From a virus, in IMG/VR virus record IMGVR_UViG_3300013131_000170, positions 1 to 30,475 of that record: DNA of 30,475 nt; one strand, given 5' to 3'. Position 1 is the first letter of the stretch, and every line of letters begins with the position of its first letter. Positions 1 to 8,313 of this stretch are shown here, one piece after another. Under the pieces are notes generated by a model that saw only the letters and a program-made list of their open reading frames with translations, was not told where the DNA came from and ran no database searches. A program made the translations under genes and the position numbers.

Positions 1-1171
1 GACCCATCTTCTCAAGATCCTCTGTGGTGATCAAGGCAAACATAAGGTCGGCAGTTGCAGGCAATCCAAATGACTCGGAAGTATCCGTCAATTCAACATC
101 AGTATTTCCATACCCCCCTCGAGTTGTTTGTGTAGCAGATACGATAGGCACATTGTTTTCAACTGCTAATCCTCGAAGTTCCTCAGCAATCGCCTTCACC
201 AAAGTGTAACTATTGATATTGCTTCCTGGTTTGAATCTTGCACTAGAACAAATGTTCAAATAGTCAATGAAGATGATATCGGGTTTAAAGTTGCGCTTCA
301 GAGCAAGTTCGTTCAATAGCGACTTAAAGTGACCTGCATGTGCTGATGCAGTAGGATATTCCTTGATGATCAGCTTGCCTGTTGTCTTTCCTGTGATCTT
401 CTTGACACGGTTTTCAAATGTTGACTTAGGAATCTCTTTTAGTTGATCAATAGCAACATCCATCAGATTCGCATCGATACGTTCTGCGATACGTTCCTCA
501 GCCATCTCAAGTGTAATATAAAGAACATTCCTATTCTGTTGCAGGCATGATGCTGCAACATGGCACATAAACAAACTTTTTCCAACTCCCGTCCCAGCAA
601 GAGCGATGTTCAAAGTTTTAGACGGTAATCCTCCTTGCGTAATTGCATTGAAGTATTCAAGATCAAACGGAATTCGATCTTCTACTTTATTGTAGAATTC
701 ATATCGTGCTACTGCATCATCTAGATAGTCATGCCCAACCGAACTATCAAAACATGTTCCCAATGCTTCCTGCAGCAAAGAAGGAATCCCATCCTTCGAA
801 TGAACTTTGTCACGCCCATCCAGAATGCCGATAGAAGTTACGATTGCATTGTATACCGCTCGATCTTTACAATACTTTTCTGTTTCATTAACTAACCATT
901 CAAAATTTGATTGATCGTCGCTGAACTCATTGACTGCACCCATGATCTCGCTAAAAGAATCTTCAGGGATTGTTTTGTCGTTGTTAAAGGCAATCTCAAG
1001 GGCTTGCTTATTGGGACATGTATTATACTTGTTTACGAACTCAGTGATGTGCTTGAAGATGATACGTGTGCTAGGTTCAGCAAAGTATTCTTCCTTTAGA
1101 AAAGGAAAAACTTTCCTCATGTACGTTTCATTGTACATGAGGTTAGCAAGAATAGTTTGTTCAATTGCCAT
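1..1171 (-). CDS. 41: Replicative DNA helicase gp41 (partial, 3' end outside window)
   Basis: DnaB-family helicase that unwinds the phage replication fork and works with primase. The open frame starts at the ATG at 1169-1171 and runs without a stop to the left edge, giving about 390 residues. It carries a P-loop AGTGVGKS followed by a hydrophobic strand and then ITLEMAEERIAERID, which matches the DnaB/gp41 RecA-like core (Walker A, then the TLEM motif). A later IIFIDYLNI is the Walker B strand, and SATQTTRGG matches the sensor/H4 region. The N-terminal 150 residues are the helical N-domain. The start overlaps the stop of the upstream small gene by 11 nt, and the order uvsX, small ORF, gp41 is like that in T4-like cyanophages. 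Its C-terminus lies outside the window. Confidence 0.93.
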   Translation of the reverse strand, partial: MAIEQTILANLMYNETYMRKVFPFLKEEYFAEPSTRIIFKHITEFVNKYNTCPNKQALEIAFNNDKTIPEDSFSEIMGAVNEFSDDQSNFEWLVNETEKYCKDRAVYNAIVTSIGILDGRDKVHSKDGIPSLLQEALGTCFDSSVGHDYLDDAVARYEFYNKVEDRIPFDLEYFNAITQGGLPSKTLNIALAGTGVGKSLFMCHVAASCLQQNRNVLYITLEMAEERIAERIDANLMDVAIDQLKEIPKSTFENRVKKITGKTTGKLIIKEYPTASAHAGHFKSLLNELALKRNFKPDIIFIDYLNICSSARFKPGSNINSYTLVKAIAEELRGLAVENNVPIVSATQTTRGGYGNTDVELTDTSESFGLPATADLMFALITTEDLEKMG

Positions 1172-1448
1172 CAGTTTCCTTATGAATTTCGATTGCTGTT
1201 GCGATAATGTCCGAGATAACCAACTGAATTATATCATGAAACTCAGGTTTGTCAAGATCCTCTTTCAACATACCTTCGGGAATGTTAATGGTATGAAAGT
1301 CAAGTTGCAGGTCATTGGTGCCATCGAGGAAGTTAAGATCTTGAACTTGAATGACTGCTCCAGTATATGCACCTTGTCTAATTTCAAATCCCCAAGCATT
1401 GCCTGTTGCCCAGGGCCCATAAAGTTCTTTAATGTTAAGCGTTGTCAT
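1161..1448 (-). CDS. Small conserved hypothetical protein between uvsX and gp41
   Basis: 95-residue acidic protein of unknown function. I chose the ATG at 1446-1448 (MTTLNIKELYG) over an upstream in-frame start because it gives a 14-nt overlap with the uvsX stop, typical of translational coupling in this operon; the stop overlaps the gp41 start by 11 nt. No signal peptide, membrane segment or nucleotide-binding motif is visible. From memory, T4-like marine phages also carry a short uncharacterised protein here, so a recombination- or helicase-associated role is only an inference from position. Confidence 0.75.
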   Translation of the reverse strand: MTTLNIKELYGPWATGNAWGFEIRQGAYTGAVIQVQDLNFLDGTNDLQLDFHTINIPEGMLKEDLDKPEFHDIIQLVISDIIATAIEIHKETDGN

Positions 1449-2484
1449 ATTCTTCCTCGATATCAATTGAAGTTACGTCACTCATGATGCTACTAGAAGA
1501 GATTTTATATCTGTTGTCTACGTAGTCGTTAAAATCTTTGGATGTGAGAATAGGCATCCAGAATTCCTTGTTGTTGGTATCTGCATAACGATATTTTTTA
1601 TCCTCCCCCTTCTTCAAATACCATCCGTTGCTAGGTTTAGTAACGAATCCGCCTTCAAGCGCAATGTCAAGCAATCCCGACCACTTGCTGATGCCCCCAT
1701 CAAATGATACTTCAACAGGCAACTTAGATTTCTCTTTCACGTAGCGAGATTTCTCCACATTAATAATGAAGTTGTATCCTGTCAGATCAGTTCCGTCTTT
1801 TTCTTGTTGACGCCCAATGATAAAGATGTTGTCTGCTGAGTAATAAACACCTGTACCCCCCGATACTACATCTTTGGGATACAATCCAATTTCTTTGTAG
1901 GTGTGATTGACTACAATCATAGGAATGTCTTTTATGGTCAAGTGGGGGGTGACCATACGAAACAATGACTTAAGTTGCTTTGCCCTAGACATATCAGCAA
2001 CAGACTTTCCTTCAAGTGCATCTTCAACCTCTTTCTTTGATGCCAGGTTGCCGACCGAATCAACGATAATGATAATATGGTCACCTCGTTGAATATTTGC
2101 TAGCTGTGCCATTGAATCATGTTTCAATTGTTCAACATCAGTAATTGGCGTGTGAACAACACGCTCAGTATCAATGCCAAACGAATCAAAGTATGACTGA
2201 GGACTACCAAACTCAGAATCATAGAACAAAACAACTGCATCTTGATACTTGTCAAGATATGACTTTGCAAGCATCAAAGCAAAAGCCGTCTTGAAGTGTT
2301 TTGAGGGACCCGCAAAAACAGTCAGGCCTGGTGTCAACCCCCCCGTTAAACTACCTGACAATGCAACATTCAGAATAGGTACAGGGGTTTGAATCATATC
2401 CTTCTTGTTGAAGAATTTTGATTCCTTGAGAATAGCAGTCTCTTTGATCGTGCTATTCTTTTTAAGTTTTTCTAGTAGTGACAT
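1435..2484 (-). CDS. uvsX: UvsX RecA-like recombinase
   Basis: RecA/Rad51-family strand-exchange protein that drives recombination-dependent replication and repair. The 349-residue length is close to T4 UvsX (about 390). Walker A is AGPSKHFKT (residues 58-66), the UvsX-type variant; FYDSEFGSPQSY follows as the conserved acidic segment and HIIIIVDSVGNL is Walker B. The C-terminus is acidic (DIEEEYDNA), typical of UvsX. Its stop overlaps the downstream small gene, and its start lies 8 nt after the DNA polymerase stop, so the two are probably cotranscribed. Confidence 0.95.
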   Translation of the reverse strand: MSLLEKLKKNSTIKETAILKESKFFNKKDMIQTPVPILNVALSGSLTGGLTPGLTVFAGPSKHFKTAFALMLAKSYLDKYQDAVVLFYDSEFGSPQSYFDSFGIDTERVVHTPITDVEQLKHDSMAQLANIQRGDHIIIIVDSVGNLASKKEVEDALEGKSVADMSRAKQLKSLFRMVTPHLTIKDIPMIVVNHTYKEIGLYPKDVVSGGTGVYYSADNIFIIGRQQEKDGTDLTGYNFIINVEKSRYVKEKSKLPVEVSFDGGISKWSGLLDIALEGGFVTKPSNGWYLKKGEDKKYRYADTNNKEFWMPILTSKDFNDYVDNRYKISSSSIMSDVTSIDIEEEYDNA

Positions 2485-2492
2485 ATCATTTC

Positions 2493-4976
2493 CTATGCAA
2501 AAAGATCTTCTAATGATGCTTGAGGTTTAGCACTCCACCCCATACACCCCAAGATTGCTGAAAGCGGTTCAATAAATGTTTTCTCAAACATTGTAGGATA
2601 ATCAACGTACTTTGTCAATTCAAGTTCCTTAGGAAGTTCACTAACAAAGGCGACACAATTTTCACCTATGGGGTTTGGTTCCTTCAGATACAGAAACTTG
2701 ATCTTGTCACCTTCTTGAATCAACTCATACTTTTTATCAAGATTTTTCTTCTTAATGTGAAAGTTGTATAGCAAAGATCCTCGCACATGCATGGGTGTAG
2801 CAATCTTGTAAATCTTTGCATTGTCGGTGTACTTTTGCAAACCCTTTACACCTCGCGGGAATGCAATCTCATGAGGTTTAAGTTTCTTAAAGTTTGCTTC
2901 AACTTCCTCAATGTATCGTTGCACTTCTCCTTGTGTCTTTGTAAGCGCAAGACGAACTGCTTCACGCAATGCTTCGCGAACAGGTTCGGGTGTAGATGAC
3001 TTGACGATTTCAAGGCCCATGACTTTGAGTTTGGGTTCTTTGTATCGCACCCCTTCATTGTCAAACACATTAAGAGCATAGCGTTTCTTCGCAACCCAGA
3101 TGCCACTATCGCTGATTGTTTCTCGCTTGAATACAATCTTACGTTCAAAGGCATTGGTGTACGCCGCCATGCTTTCACATGATGCATTGATTACCTTAAC
3201 AATCTTATCTTCACAAATCTTGTTCAGAACATCAATGACCTTATCTTTAGGCAGGTCCTTGTAAAACTTCTTTACAAGCGGGTCAAGCGTAATATAACAG
3301 CTATCAGTATCGCTATAAAAAGAATAGTCATAATTCGTTGTCTCACAAACTTTGTTAAGGTATTCGTTTAATGCTTTTCCAACTCGTTGAATTATGTATT
3401 GACCTGTAATAGTGATACCTTCAGCAATACGATCATCGTAGAACCGAAAGTGCTCGTTTGCTAGAGCTCCGAACAGCGAGTTCAACTGAATCTTTCTAGC
3501 CATCTGAAAGTTGTTATACTTCGAGATGTCTTTCTGATACCTCTTGTCTTTAGTTTCCTCATACTTCTTCTGTGCAGCAATCATCTCTTTCTTGTATCGC
3601 TGCCTGTCATCAAATAACTTCTGAACAATTTCAGGAAATAATCCTTGATGGTCACGACTGTAGAAGTGACCATTAGCAGCCATAGTGTATTCATCAAGAG
3701 GAAGATCAAACGCATGATTGACTATACCTTCGATAGTTGTATCAAAGATTTTTCCTTCAATCATTGTCTCGGGAGACATGTTGTACTGCATAATGATTGA
3801 TGGATATAGAGATGTTGCATCGAATGACACAACCCAATCATACTTTCCGGGAGCAGGTTCTTTTACGAATGCTCCAATGATTTGACGACCTCGCCTTGAC
3901 TCGTCACGCTGATGGACGATGATGTTCTTTTTACGTAGGTGGTTGTAGATAATACAATCCCATGTCCTTACTGACGAAAACACATCATTGTAGTTACACT
4001 TCGCATCGTATGCCATCGTAATGATGAGTTCAATCAATCGCATCTTATCTTCAAGCTGGTCAACTAGTTCAACGTCAACCACGTTGTATTCTACAAAGCG
4101 TTGCCAGTCATTGCGGTAAAATTCGCGAAAAGAATCATACTCATGAGTGAGTTTTTGCTTTCTTAGTTCAACCTTAGCAATGTAGTCAAGTTTGTATGAC
4201 TCCTGGGCACTATAAGTAAACTTCTTGTACAGTTCAATATAGTCAAGAATTGATACACCTAGAATGTCGAAGGCGATAACAACCTTTCCCATACGTTCAA
4301 ATGATCGGTCATTGATAACCCCCCAGGGAGACAGCTTTCTAGATGCCTCGGGACCCATGACACGTTCCATTCGTTTGAGCAAATATGGAATGTCAAATAT
4401 CTCACAGTTCCATCCTGTGATTATATGAGGATACCTTTGCTGAAAGAATGCAATGAACTTGCTGAAAAGATCATACTCATCACGACAAAGAACATATGTG
4501 TGGTTGGGTTGCTTTTTCTCAAATGCATTGCAGCCAAAAGTTATGATGTCTTTGCTGACGTAATCTTGAATCGTAATAAGCAAAACAGACTCCACGGGAT
4601 TAGTGACATCCGGGAATCCATTATCTGCAGAAGTTTCAATGTCGATTGAATAGATGACCATCTGCGAGATATCAAACTGTATCTCATCAGGATAGTTTTC
4701 TGTGATATATTGATAGGCAAAGTTTTTGTTGCCGAAGATTGCAAAGTTGTCTACTTCGCTGTACTGCTTTACGAAGTCCTTTGCTTCATTGATATCTCCG
4801 AAAGAGATTGCATCCAGATTGTCACCAAAAAGTGACTTATAGTTTGACTTCTTCTGAGTCTTTACAAAAAGATTAGGTTTAAATGCATCTTTGTGCTGCA
4901 GGAGATATCCATTGTCAACTGATCTGACTAGTACCTTGTTACCGTACTGAATAACACTAGTATAAAATTTTGACAT
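2493..4976 (-). CDS. 43: DNA polymerase gp43 (family B)
   Basis: Replicative family-B DNA polymerase with proofreading, 827 residues, shorter than T4 gp43 (898) and like many marine T4-like phages. Exonuclease motif Exo I is YSIDIETSAD; further exonuclease residues lie in ITGWNCEIFDIPYL and in the DYIAKVEL-to-YNVVDVELV region. Polymerase motif A is SFDATSLYPSI, motif B is QLNSLFGALANEHFRFYD, and motif C is FYSDTDSCY with the two catalytic aspartates. The C-terminus ends SLEDLFA, which fits a clamp-binding tail like that of T4/RB69 gp43. It is the first gene after the 4994-5157 tRNA pair and probably shares the promoter at 5168-5196. Confidence 0.97.
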   Translation of the reverse strand: MSKFYTSVIQYGNKVLVRSVDNGYLLQHKDAFKPNLFVKTQKKSNYKSLFGDNLDAISFGDINEAKDFVKQYSEVDNFAIFGNKNFAYQYITENYPDEIQFDISQMVIYSIDIETSADNGFPDVTNPVESVLLITIQDYVSKDIITFGCNAFEKKQPNHTYVLCRDEYDLFSKFIAFFQQRYPHIITGWNCEIFDIPYLLKRMERVMGPEASRKLSPWGVINDRSFERMGKVVIAFDILGVSILDYIELYKKFTYSAQESYKLDYIAKVELRKQKLTHEYDSFREFYRNDWQRFVEYNVVDVELVDQLEDKMRLIELIITMAYDAKCNYNDVFSSVRTWDCIIYNHLRKKNIIVHQRDESRRGRQIIGAFVKEPAPGKYDWVVSFDATSLYPSIIMQYNMSPETMIEGKIFDTTIEGIVNHAFDLPLDEYTMAANGHFYSRDHQGLFPEIVQKLFDDRQRYKKEMIAAQKKYEETKDKRYQKDISKYNNFQMARKIQLNSLFGALANEHFRFYDDRIAEGITITGQYIIQRVGKALNEYLNKVCETTNYDYSFYSDTDSCYITLDPLVKKFYKDLPKDKVIDVLNKICEDKIVKVINASCESMAAYTNAFERKIVFKRETISDSGIWVAKKRYALNVFDNEGVRYKEPKLKVMGLEIVKSSTPEPVREALREAVRLALTKTQGEVQRYIEEVEANFKKLKPHEIAFPRGVKGLQKYTDNAKIYKIATPMHVRGSLLYNFHIKKKNLDKKYELIQEGDKIKFLYLKEPNPIGENCVAFVSELPKELELTKYVDYPTMFEKTFIEPLSAILGCMGWSAKPQASLEDLFA

Positions 4977-4993
4977 GGAAACCTTTCAAGTGG

Positions 4994-5067
4994 TGGGCCC
5001 AGTCGGGTACGATCCGACACTCTCAGCGATTATGAGTCGCGTGTTTTACCAATTAAACTACAGGCCC
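4994..5067 (-). tRNA. tRNA-Met or tRNA-Ile2 (anticodon CAT)
   Basis: Reading the minus strand gives a 74-nt cloverleaf: acceptor GGGCCTG paired with TGGGCCC, D-stem GTTT/AAAC with a GG-containing loop, anticodon loop CTCATAA and T-stem GTCGG/CCGAC. CCA is genomically encoded at 4991-4993. The first anticodon-stem pair is a C-T mismatch and the T-loop is ATCGTAC rather than TTCRANN. CAT could be Met or lysidine-modified Ile; the sequence alone does not decide. Confidence 0.88.
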
Positions 5068-5074
5068 GATTTGG

Positions 5075-5157
5075 TGCGGGTGGCCGGATTCGAACCGGCA
5101 CGCCTTGCGGCGGCAGATTTTAAGTCTGCTATGTACTACCAATTTCATCACACCCGC
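5075..5157 (-). tRNA. tRNA-Leu (anticodon TAA)
   Basis: 83-nt class II tRNA. Acceptor GCGGGTG pairs with CACCCGC, the anticodon loop is CTTAAAA (TAA), a long variable arm contains CGCCGCAAGGCG, and the T-arm is GCCGG-TTCGAAT-CCGGC. CCA is encoded at 5072-5074. The 5' end lies about 10 nt downstream of the -10 box of a strong promoter, so the transcript has almost no leader. Confidence 0.95.
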
Positions 5158-5167
5158 GAATGTCATC

Positions 5168-5196
5168 ATTATAGGTTTATGTATGCTTGTTGTCAA
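5168..5196 (-). promoter_or_regulatory. Sigma70-type promoter for the tRNA pair and polymerase operon
   Basis: On the minus strand TTGACA (5191-5196) and TATAAT (5168-5173) are separated by 17 nt, a perfect consensus promoter. The predicted start is next to the tRNA-Leu 5' end. It is read by unmodified host RNA polymerase in principle, so it should act early. Confidence 0.85.
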
Positions 5197-5205
5197 CCAA
5201 TGTGC

Positions 5206-5403
5206 TTAATAAGTTGTGATTTTGGAGGGGCATGTGCTTCTATAACAAACATATCCCGATGACTCTCCCCAACTAATCCCACAAACTTTACAATGATTGC
5301 TGTCTGTAGAATGGAAAGGTTGTTTTTGCCTGAGCATTTCTACTTTCTCTTCTAGTTTTTTGATACGCTCAATTAGTTCAGCTTCAAACGGAGATAGTTT
5401 CAT
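5206..5403 (-). CDS. Small coiled-coil plus zinc-ribbon-like protein
   Basis: 65 residues. The N-terminal half is a short charged helix with coiled-coil character (FEAELIERIKKLEEKVEMLR). The C-terminal half has four cysteines (CKVC, then YVCYRSTC), a pattern that could bind one zinc ion. The start overlaps the upstream gene stop (ATGA). No family is recognised; a small DNA- or protein-binding role would fit the zinc-ribbon look but is a guess. Confidence 0.7.
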   Translation of the reverse strand: MKLSPFEAELIERIKKLEEKVEMLRQKQPFHSTDSNHCKVCGISWGESSGYVCYRSTCPSKITTY

Positions 5404-5579
5404 TTCGAATCACAAATAAAAGTTTTGTTGCCCACATAAAACCCGTTTAACTTTTCACACTCTGTTGCAATCATGTTATGCGCGGAGACATATCCAATAA
5501 ACAGCCCAGCAAACAATCCGCAAATTGCTGTTAGAATTGAAATCATAACTGCACCCGTTGAATCAATACTTGTTCTCAT
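5400..5579 (-). CDS. Small single-pass membrane protein
   Basis: 59 residues starting at the ATG at 5577-5579. Residues 12-35 form one clear membrane segment (MISILTAICGLFAGLFIGYV), followed by a 24-residue tail with two cysteines that could form a disulfide outside the cytoplasm. The stop overlaps the next start as ATGA, supporting a real operon gene. Function unknown; early phage membrane micro-proteins often alter the host envelope or exclusion, which is only a general possibility here. Confidence 0.65.
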   Translation of the reverse strand: MRTSIDSTGAVMISILTAICGLFAGLFIGYVSAHNMIATECEKLNGFYVGNKTFICDSK

Positions 5580-5581
5580 AA

Positions 5582-5872
5582 TTACCTCGTTGCAATTTTA
5601 ACTTGCATAACAATATCTTCAATGTCTTTGCGGCGAACCCAATTACCAACAAATTGAACTTTTGGATTACTAGTACCTCTTAGATCATCAACACCGTATA
5701 CAAAACGATAATTCATGCGAACTTGAGGATTCATATAACCAAGAGTTCGATATTCATCATAATGCCCACAAACAATATATGTCGGGCGATCTTGTTGTTT
5801 ATATAGGTCATTAGTTTCGATAATGCGTTTCATCCAATCATAAAACTCATCAAGCTTTTCAATGTTGTTCAT
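5582..5872 (-). CDS. Hypothetical protein
   Basis: 96 residues, no recognised family. It has a mixed helical N-terminus (DEFYDWMKRIIETND) and a more beta-like, aromatic-rich middle (TYIVCGHYDEYRTLGY). It lies directly after the stop of the MGTNYY-type gene at 5873 with no gap, so it is translated from the same message. No signal or membrane segment. Confidence 0.65.
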   Translation of the reverse strand: MNNIEKLDEFYDWMKRIIETNDLYKQQDRPTYIVCGHYDEYRTLGYMNPQVRMNYRFVYGVDDLRGTSNPKVQFVGNWVRRKDIEDIVMQVKIATR

Positions 5873-6250
5873 TTAACTAAACTCCCTTGAACTAAAAGAA
5901 TAACCATCCTCATCATCCCAGTCATACTCTGGGCTAAACCAATTAGAGGCTCGCCCTTCATCATTATGAATGAGATTCTTTCGCCCAGTAGGATTGACAA
6001 ACCCTGGTGCTTTTTCTTTCTCGATGAATTGCACAAACCAATCGTAGTCAATTCGTTCTCGATACTCATCCATGATGATCTTGTCTTTTAGAAACTCTTT
6101 CCATTGTTTCCAAGACACCAGACGCTCGGGACGATACCCACGAAAAGAGAATGCCCAACCATATGAGGACTTTCCGATATGATATTCCTCATCGTAACGG
6201 TCACAACATTCGCAATGGTTAGTAGCCACATAATAATTAGTACCCATCAT
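5873..6250 (-). CDS. MGTNYY-type phage protein with N-terminal Cys/His cluster
   Basis: 125 residues. The N-terminus MMGTNYYVATNHCECCDRYDEE is like a family I remember from many phages (MGTNYY, CxxC, then HIGKSSxGWxF); here HIGKSSYGWAFSF follows at once. The CxCC-H/D cluster suggests a metal site. Tryptophan-rich motifs continue to the end. The family function is not known to me. The gene sits in the minus-strand accessory block and is immediately followed by the 5582 gene. Confidence 0.75.
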   Translation of the reverse strand: MMGTNYYVATNHCECCDRYDEEYHIGKSSYGWAFSFRGYRPERLVSWKQWKEFLKDKIIMDEYRERIDYDWFVQFIEKEKAPGFVNPTGRKNLIHNDEGRASNWFSPEYDWDDEDGYSFSSREFS

Positions 6251-6293
6251 TCGACTCCAAAATGATCAATAATTACTGATTTGTAAAGTGGTT

Positions 6294-6497
6294 TCATTCT
6301 TTAAATTCCATATGAGGAGCAATACAATTATCAAAAATTTGTGCCATCTCATTCCACAAAACTTTACGCTCATCATCAGTCATTCCTGATGATAACCCAG
6401 GAAAAGTATAACCACCAGGATCTGGATATTTTACTAGCCCATAATCATGCCGACTTGTGTAACACATATCTGTGATAATTTGTTCACGGGTTTTCAC
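6294..6497 (-). CDS. Hypothetical protein
   Basis: 67-residue soluble protein, no motif recognised. It begins MKTREQIITDMC and has a Gly/Pro-rich middle (YPDPGGYTFPGLSSG) and an amphipathic helix. It starts 3 nt after the stop of the 6501 gene. The 43-nt gap downstream shows nothing else. Confidence 0.6.
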   Translation of the reverse strand: MKTREQIITDMCYTSRHDYGLVKYPDPGGYTFPGLSSGMTDDERKVLWNEMAQIFDNCIAPHMEFKE

Positions 6498-6500
6498 GTT

Positions 6501-6698
6501 CTAATTCGCCAACTTTTCAAAGAGATTGATGGCATATGGTGCTGAACTACCCGAATGCCCTTCACCTGCAAAAACGTCAAGTAGTTTCAAAACGTGATTG
6601 CAAATGGCTTCTTGCATTTCATCTTTGAACGATCCATCTTCATTGGTCCAACCAGCCGCCCTAAATTCACGCATAGCATGATTAATGTAATTATTCAT
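6501..6698 (-). CDS. Hypothetical protein
   Basis: 65 residues, helical and soluble, no family recognised. Its start overlaps the preceding stop as TAATG (6696-6700), indicating translational coupling with the 6698-7081 gene. Confidence 0.6.
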   Translation of the reverse strand: MNNYINHAMREFRAAGWTNEDGSFKDEMQEAICNHVLKLLDVFAGEGHSGSSAPYAINLFEKLAN

Positions 6699-7081
6699 TA
6701 AAAATATTTCCTTTGAATGTATTGTGAAAGAACTTCAGCATCAATCTTAGCATAATCGGCAAACTCTTTCAATATCCGCTCTTCATCTTTACCCGTGAAG
6801 ATTGCATTGTGAATATCTAGATATCCTGCACATTGAGCAGGTACGTATGCTTCAGGACCAAAGCCGAAAACGTCATACAGCACATAGCGGTAGGATCCCC
6901 CTTGCTTGATTTCACCATCAAAGATCCGCCGGGAGATCGCGCAGAATGCCATCAACTGTTGTTCTTTTGACAACGAGTTCCAATATTGTTCTTGATGTTC
7001 TTCTTCTGCTTTCATTGCTTCTTGGAATCTCTCAGAAATTTCAGATAGTTCTTGCAGTGCATTTTCAGTCTTTTCGTCCAT
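6698..7081 (-). CDS. Hypothetical protein with N-terminal coiled coil
   Basis: 127 residues when started at the ATG at 7079-7081 (MDEKTENALQELSE). I rejected the longer in-frame extension up to 7174 because it lies over the well-formed 7081-7284 gene and is Arg/Ser-rich like a shadow frame; AGAGGA sits a suitable distance before the chosen ATG, which overlaps the upstream stop as TAATG. Residues 5-45 are a charged helix; the rest is mixed. No function recognised. Confidence 0.68.
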   Translation of the reverse strand: MDEKTENALQELSEISERFQEAMKAEEEHQEQYWNSLSKEQQLMAFCAISRRIFDGEIKQGGSYRYVLYDVFGFGPEAYVPAQCAGYLDIHNAIFTGKDEERILKEFADYAKIDAEVLSQYIQRKYF

Positions 7082-7284
7082 TACCATTCCTCTTTCTTTA
7101 GCCATTCGTTTGCTTGTTCTTCGGTGTCGAATACATGATCTACTTCTTGATACTGATCGAGACACGGACCACACACGGTCATGTAACCGATTGCCTTTTC
7201 ACCTTTTCGACTTGTTTCTTTGACCATTATATCATATGCGTGGTCAAAGTCAAATACCTCATGCCCACAAGAAAAGATAATCAT
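7081..7284 (-). CDS. Small putative metal-binding protein
   Basis: 67 residues. Cys/His pairs SCGHE near the N-terminus and VCGPC in the middle are spaced as in a small zinc-ribbon or knuckle. The C-terminal segment EEQANEWLKKEEW is an acidic helix. It overlaps the neighbouring genes by 1 and 4 nt. No family name is recognised. Confidence 0.65.
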   Translation of the reverse strand: MIIFSCGHEVFDFDHAYDIMVKETSRKGEKAIGYMTVCGPCLDQYQEVDHVFDTEEQANEWLKKEEW

Positions 7285-7544
7285 TTTACTCCATACCTAT
7301 CTTGAATGCGTGACTTAAGAGTGTGAATTGCATCTTGCCCAGTACCATTATCCAGGTAATGCTGAGATAGAATTTCATCACCGCAAAGATTGAGAACATC
7401 TTTCAAAAGAAGGTCAACGAAAGAAATCATTTCTTTGGTATAGTCCGGACTCCAGTCAATATGCCCAGGACCAGGACCCCATTCTTCATCTTCCCAAAAG
7501 CAAAATTCTGCTTGAGTTAGTAGTTCTCGAATTCGTTCGTTCAT
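7281..7544 (-). CDS. MNERI-type small accessory protein
   Basis: 87 residues starting MNERIRELLTQAE. This amino-terminal motif recurs in several genes of this block (7541, 7956, 8795, 9159), suggesting paralogues or shared modules. The middle is acidic and aromatic (FWEDEEWGPGPGHIDW). The C-terminus IQDRYGVK resembles the HFGVEE end of its relatives. It overlaps upstream and downstream genes by 4 nt. Function unknown. Confidence 0.68.
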   Translation of the reverse strand: MNERIRELLTQAEFCFWEDEEWGPGPGHIDWSPDYTKEMISFVDLLLKDVLNLCGDEILSQHYLDNGTGQDAIHTLKSRIQDRYGVK

Positions 7545-7822
7545 TCTTCAACTCCGAAATGTTCTTTGATCAAATCGCCCAAAGTAAAACCACTAACGTG
7601 ACCATTACAACTAGCAACTTCAGCACATTCTTTAACAATCAACTCGGCGAACTTTTCTCTGCCCTTTTCACATTCAAACAAAACAGCGATGATTTCTGAT
7701 GAAGTAGCAACTCGCCATTCACCATTCTCACGGCGAAGAATTTCTCGGTCGTTGTAATCCCATTCACCATCAATCGTGGGTAGTTCAGCTTGTTCAGCAA
7801 GTTTTTTAATCAATGGGTTCAT
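7541..7822 (-). CDS. MNERI-type small accessory protein (FAELIVKECA module)
   Basis: 93 residues from the ATG at 7820-7822 (MNPLIKKLAEQAEL); GGAGAG lies 7 nt before it, so this start is preferred over the in-frame one at 7852. It contains the module EKFAELIVKECAEV and ends LIKEHFGVEE, both shared with the 9159-9380 protein. The DNA coding this module is identical over 38 nt with 9245-9282. The promoter at 7896-7924 lies about 75 nt upstream. Function unknown. Confidence 0.72.
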   Translation of the reverse strand: MNPLIKKLAEQAELPTIDGEWDYNDREILRRENGEWRVATSSEIIAVLFECEKGREKFAELIVKECAEVASCNGHVSGFTLGDLIKEHFGVEE

Positions 7823-7895
7823 TTTACTCTCCAAGTCGTTGTTGAATTTCACTATAGAACTTCACGTTCTTGCTCTGTTTTGTTACCATACCAAC

Positions 7896-7924
7896 ATTGT
7901 AGCACCAAATTCCATGGCAGTCAA
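7896..7924 (-). promoter_or_regulatory. Sigma70-type promoter with conserved spacer
   Basis: Minus strand TTGACT (7919-7924), 17-nt spacer, TACAAT (7896-7901). The spacer is identical to that of the promoter at 8314-8342 (GCCATGGAATTTGGTGC). A hairpin lies 11 nt upstream of the -35 box. It should drive the genes from 7822 leftwards. Confidence 0.8.
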
Positions 7925-7934
7925 CCGAATATTT

Positions 7935-7954
7935 CTGTTGTTTTTAGGCAACAG
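7935..7954 (-). terminator. Hairpin after the 7956 gene, upstream of a promoter
   Basis: CTGTTG (7935-7940) pairs with CAACAG (7949-7954) one base after the stop codon of the 7956-8282 gene. There is no proper T-tract, only AT-rich sequence, so termination would be weak; the hairpin may instead belong to the recurrent promoter cassette. Confidence 0.45.
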
Positions 7955-7955
7955 A

Positions 7956-8282
7956 TTATTCTTTATTTTCGAAATGTTTGCTCATCAGGTGACGGACAAA
8001 CTCGTGGTTGAGACGATAGCTTCCTGTGCCTCTGACACTGCCGTCGGCAAATCGAGACTGGATTTGTTCACCCCGCATCGCACTGGGATCTCCCTCGACC
8101 CAAAACTTGACGGCGATGCATCCCCAGCCATTGTCTTGGTTGTGATACAAATCACTGTTTTCCACACTCATCGAGTTGACCAGTTCCTCTATGACAAGCT
8201 CGGCGAACTTTTCAAATTTTTCCGCATCTGTATTCGCTGAGAATCCGGCCTTATTGGCAAGTTCAATAATTCGTTTGTCCAT
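7956..8282 (-). CDS. MNERI-type small accessory protein
   Basis: 108 residues from the ATG at 8280-8282 (MDKRIIELANKAGF). The longer frame up to 8342 would run back over the -10 and -35 boxes, so it is rejected. It carries EKFAELVIEELVNSM, a variant of the shared FAELIVKECA module, then a domain with W/F-rich strands (GWGCIAVKFWVEG) and an RxxHEFVRHLMSKHFENKE end. Transcribed from the promoter 32 nt upstream. Function unknown. Confidence 0.7.
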   Translation of the reverse strand: MDKRIIELANKAGFSANTDAEKFEKFAELVIEELVNSMSVENSDLYHNQDNGWGCIAVKFWVEGDPSAMRGEQIQSRFADGSVRGTGSYRLNHEFVRHLMSKHFENKE

Positions 8283-8313
8283 CTCTTGCTTCGTTTTGTT
8301 AGTGTATGATGCT

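Noticed and set aside
930-1487. Plus-strand frame of 185 residues
   Set aside because: It lies opposite gp41, the small gene and uvsX, has no family features and no ribosome site; a shadow.
2846-3187. Minus-strand frame of 113 residues inside gp43
   Set aside because: Wholly inside the DNA polymerase in another frame; Met/Arg/Lys-rich shadow.
4975-5262. Plus-strand frame of 95 residues
   Set aside because: Runs antisense through two clear tRNAs.
7776-8240. Plus-strand frame of 154 residues
   Set aside because: Antisense to two minus-strand genes and the promoter between them.
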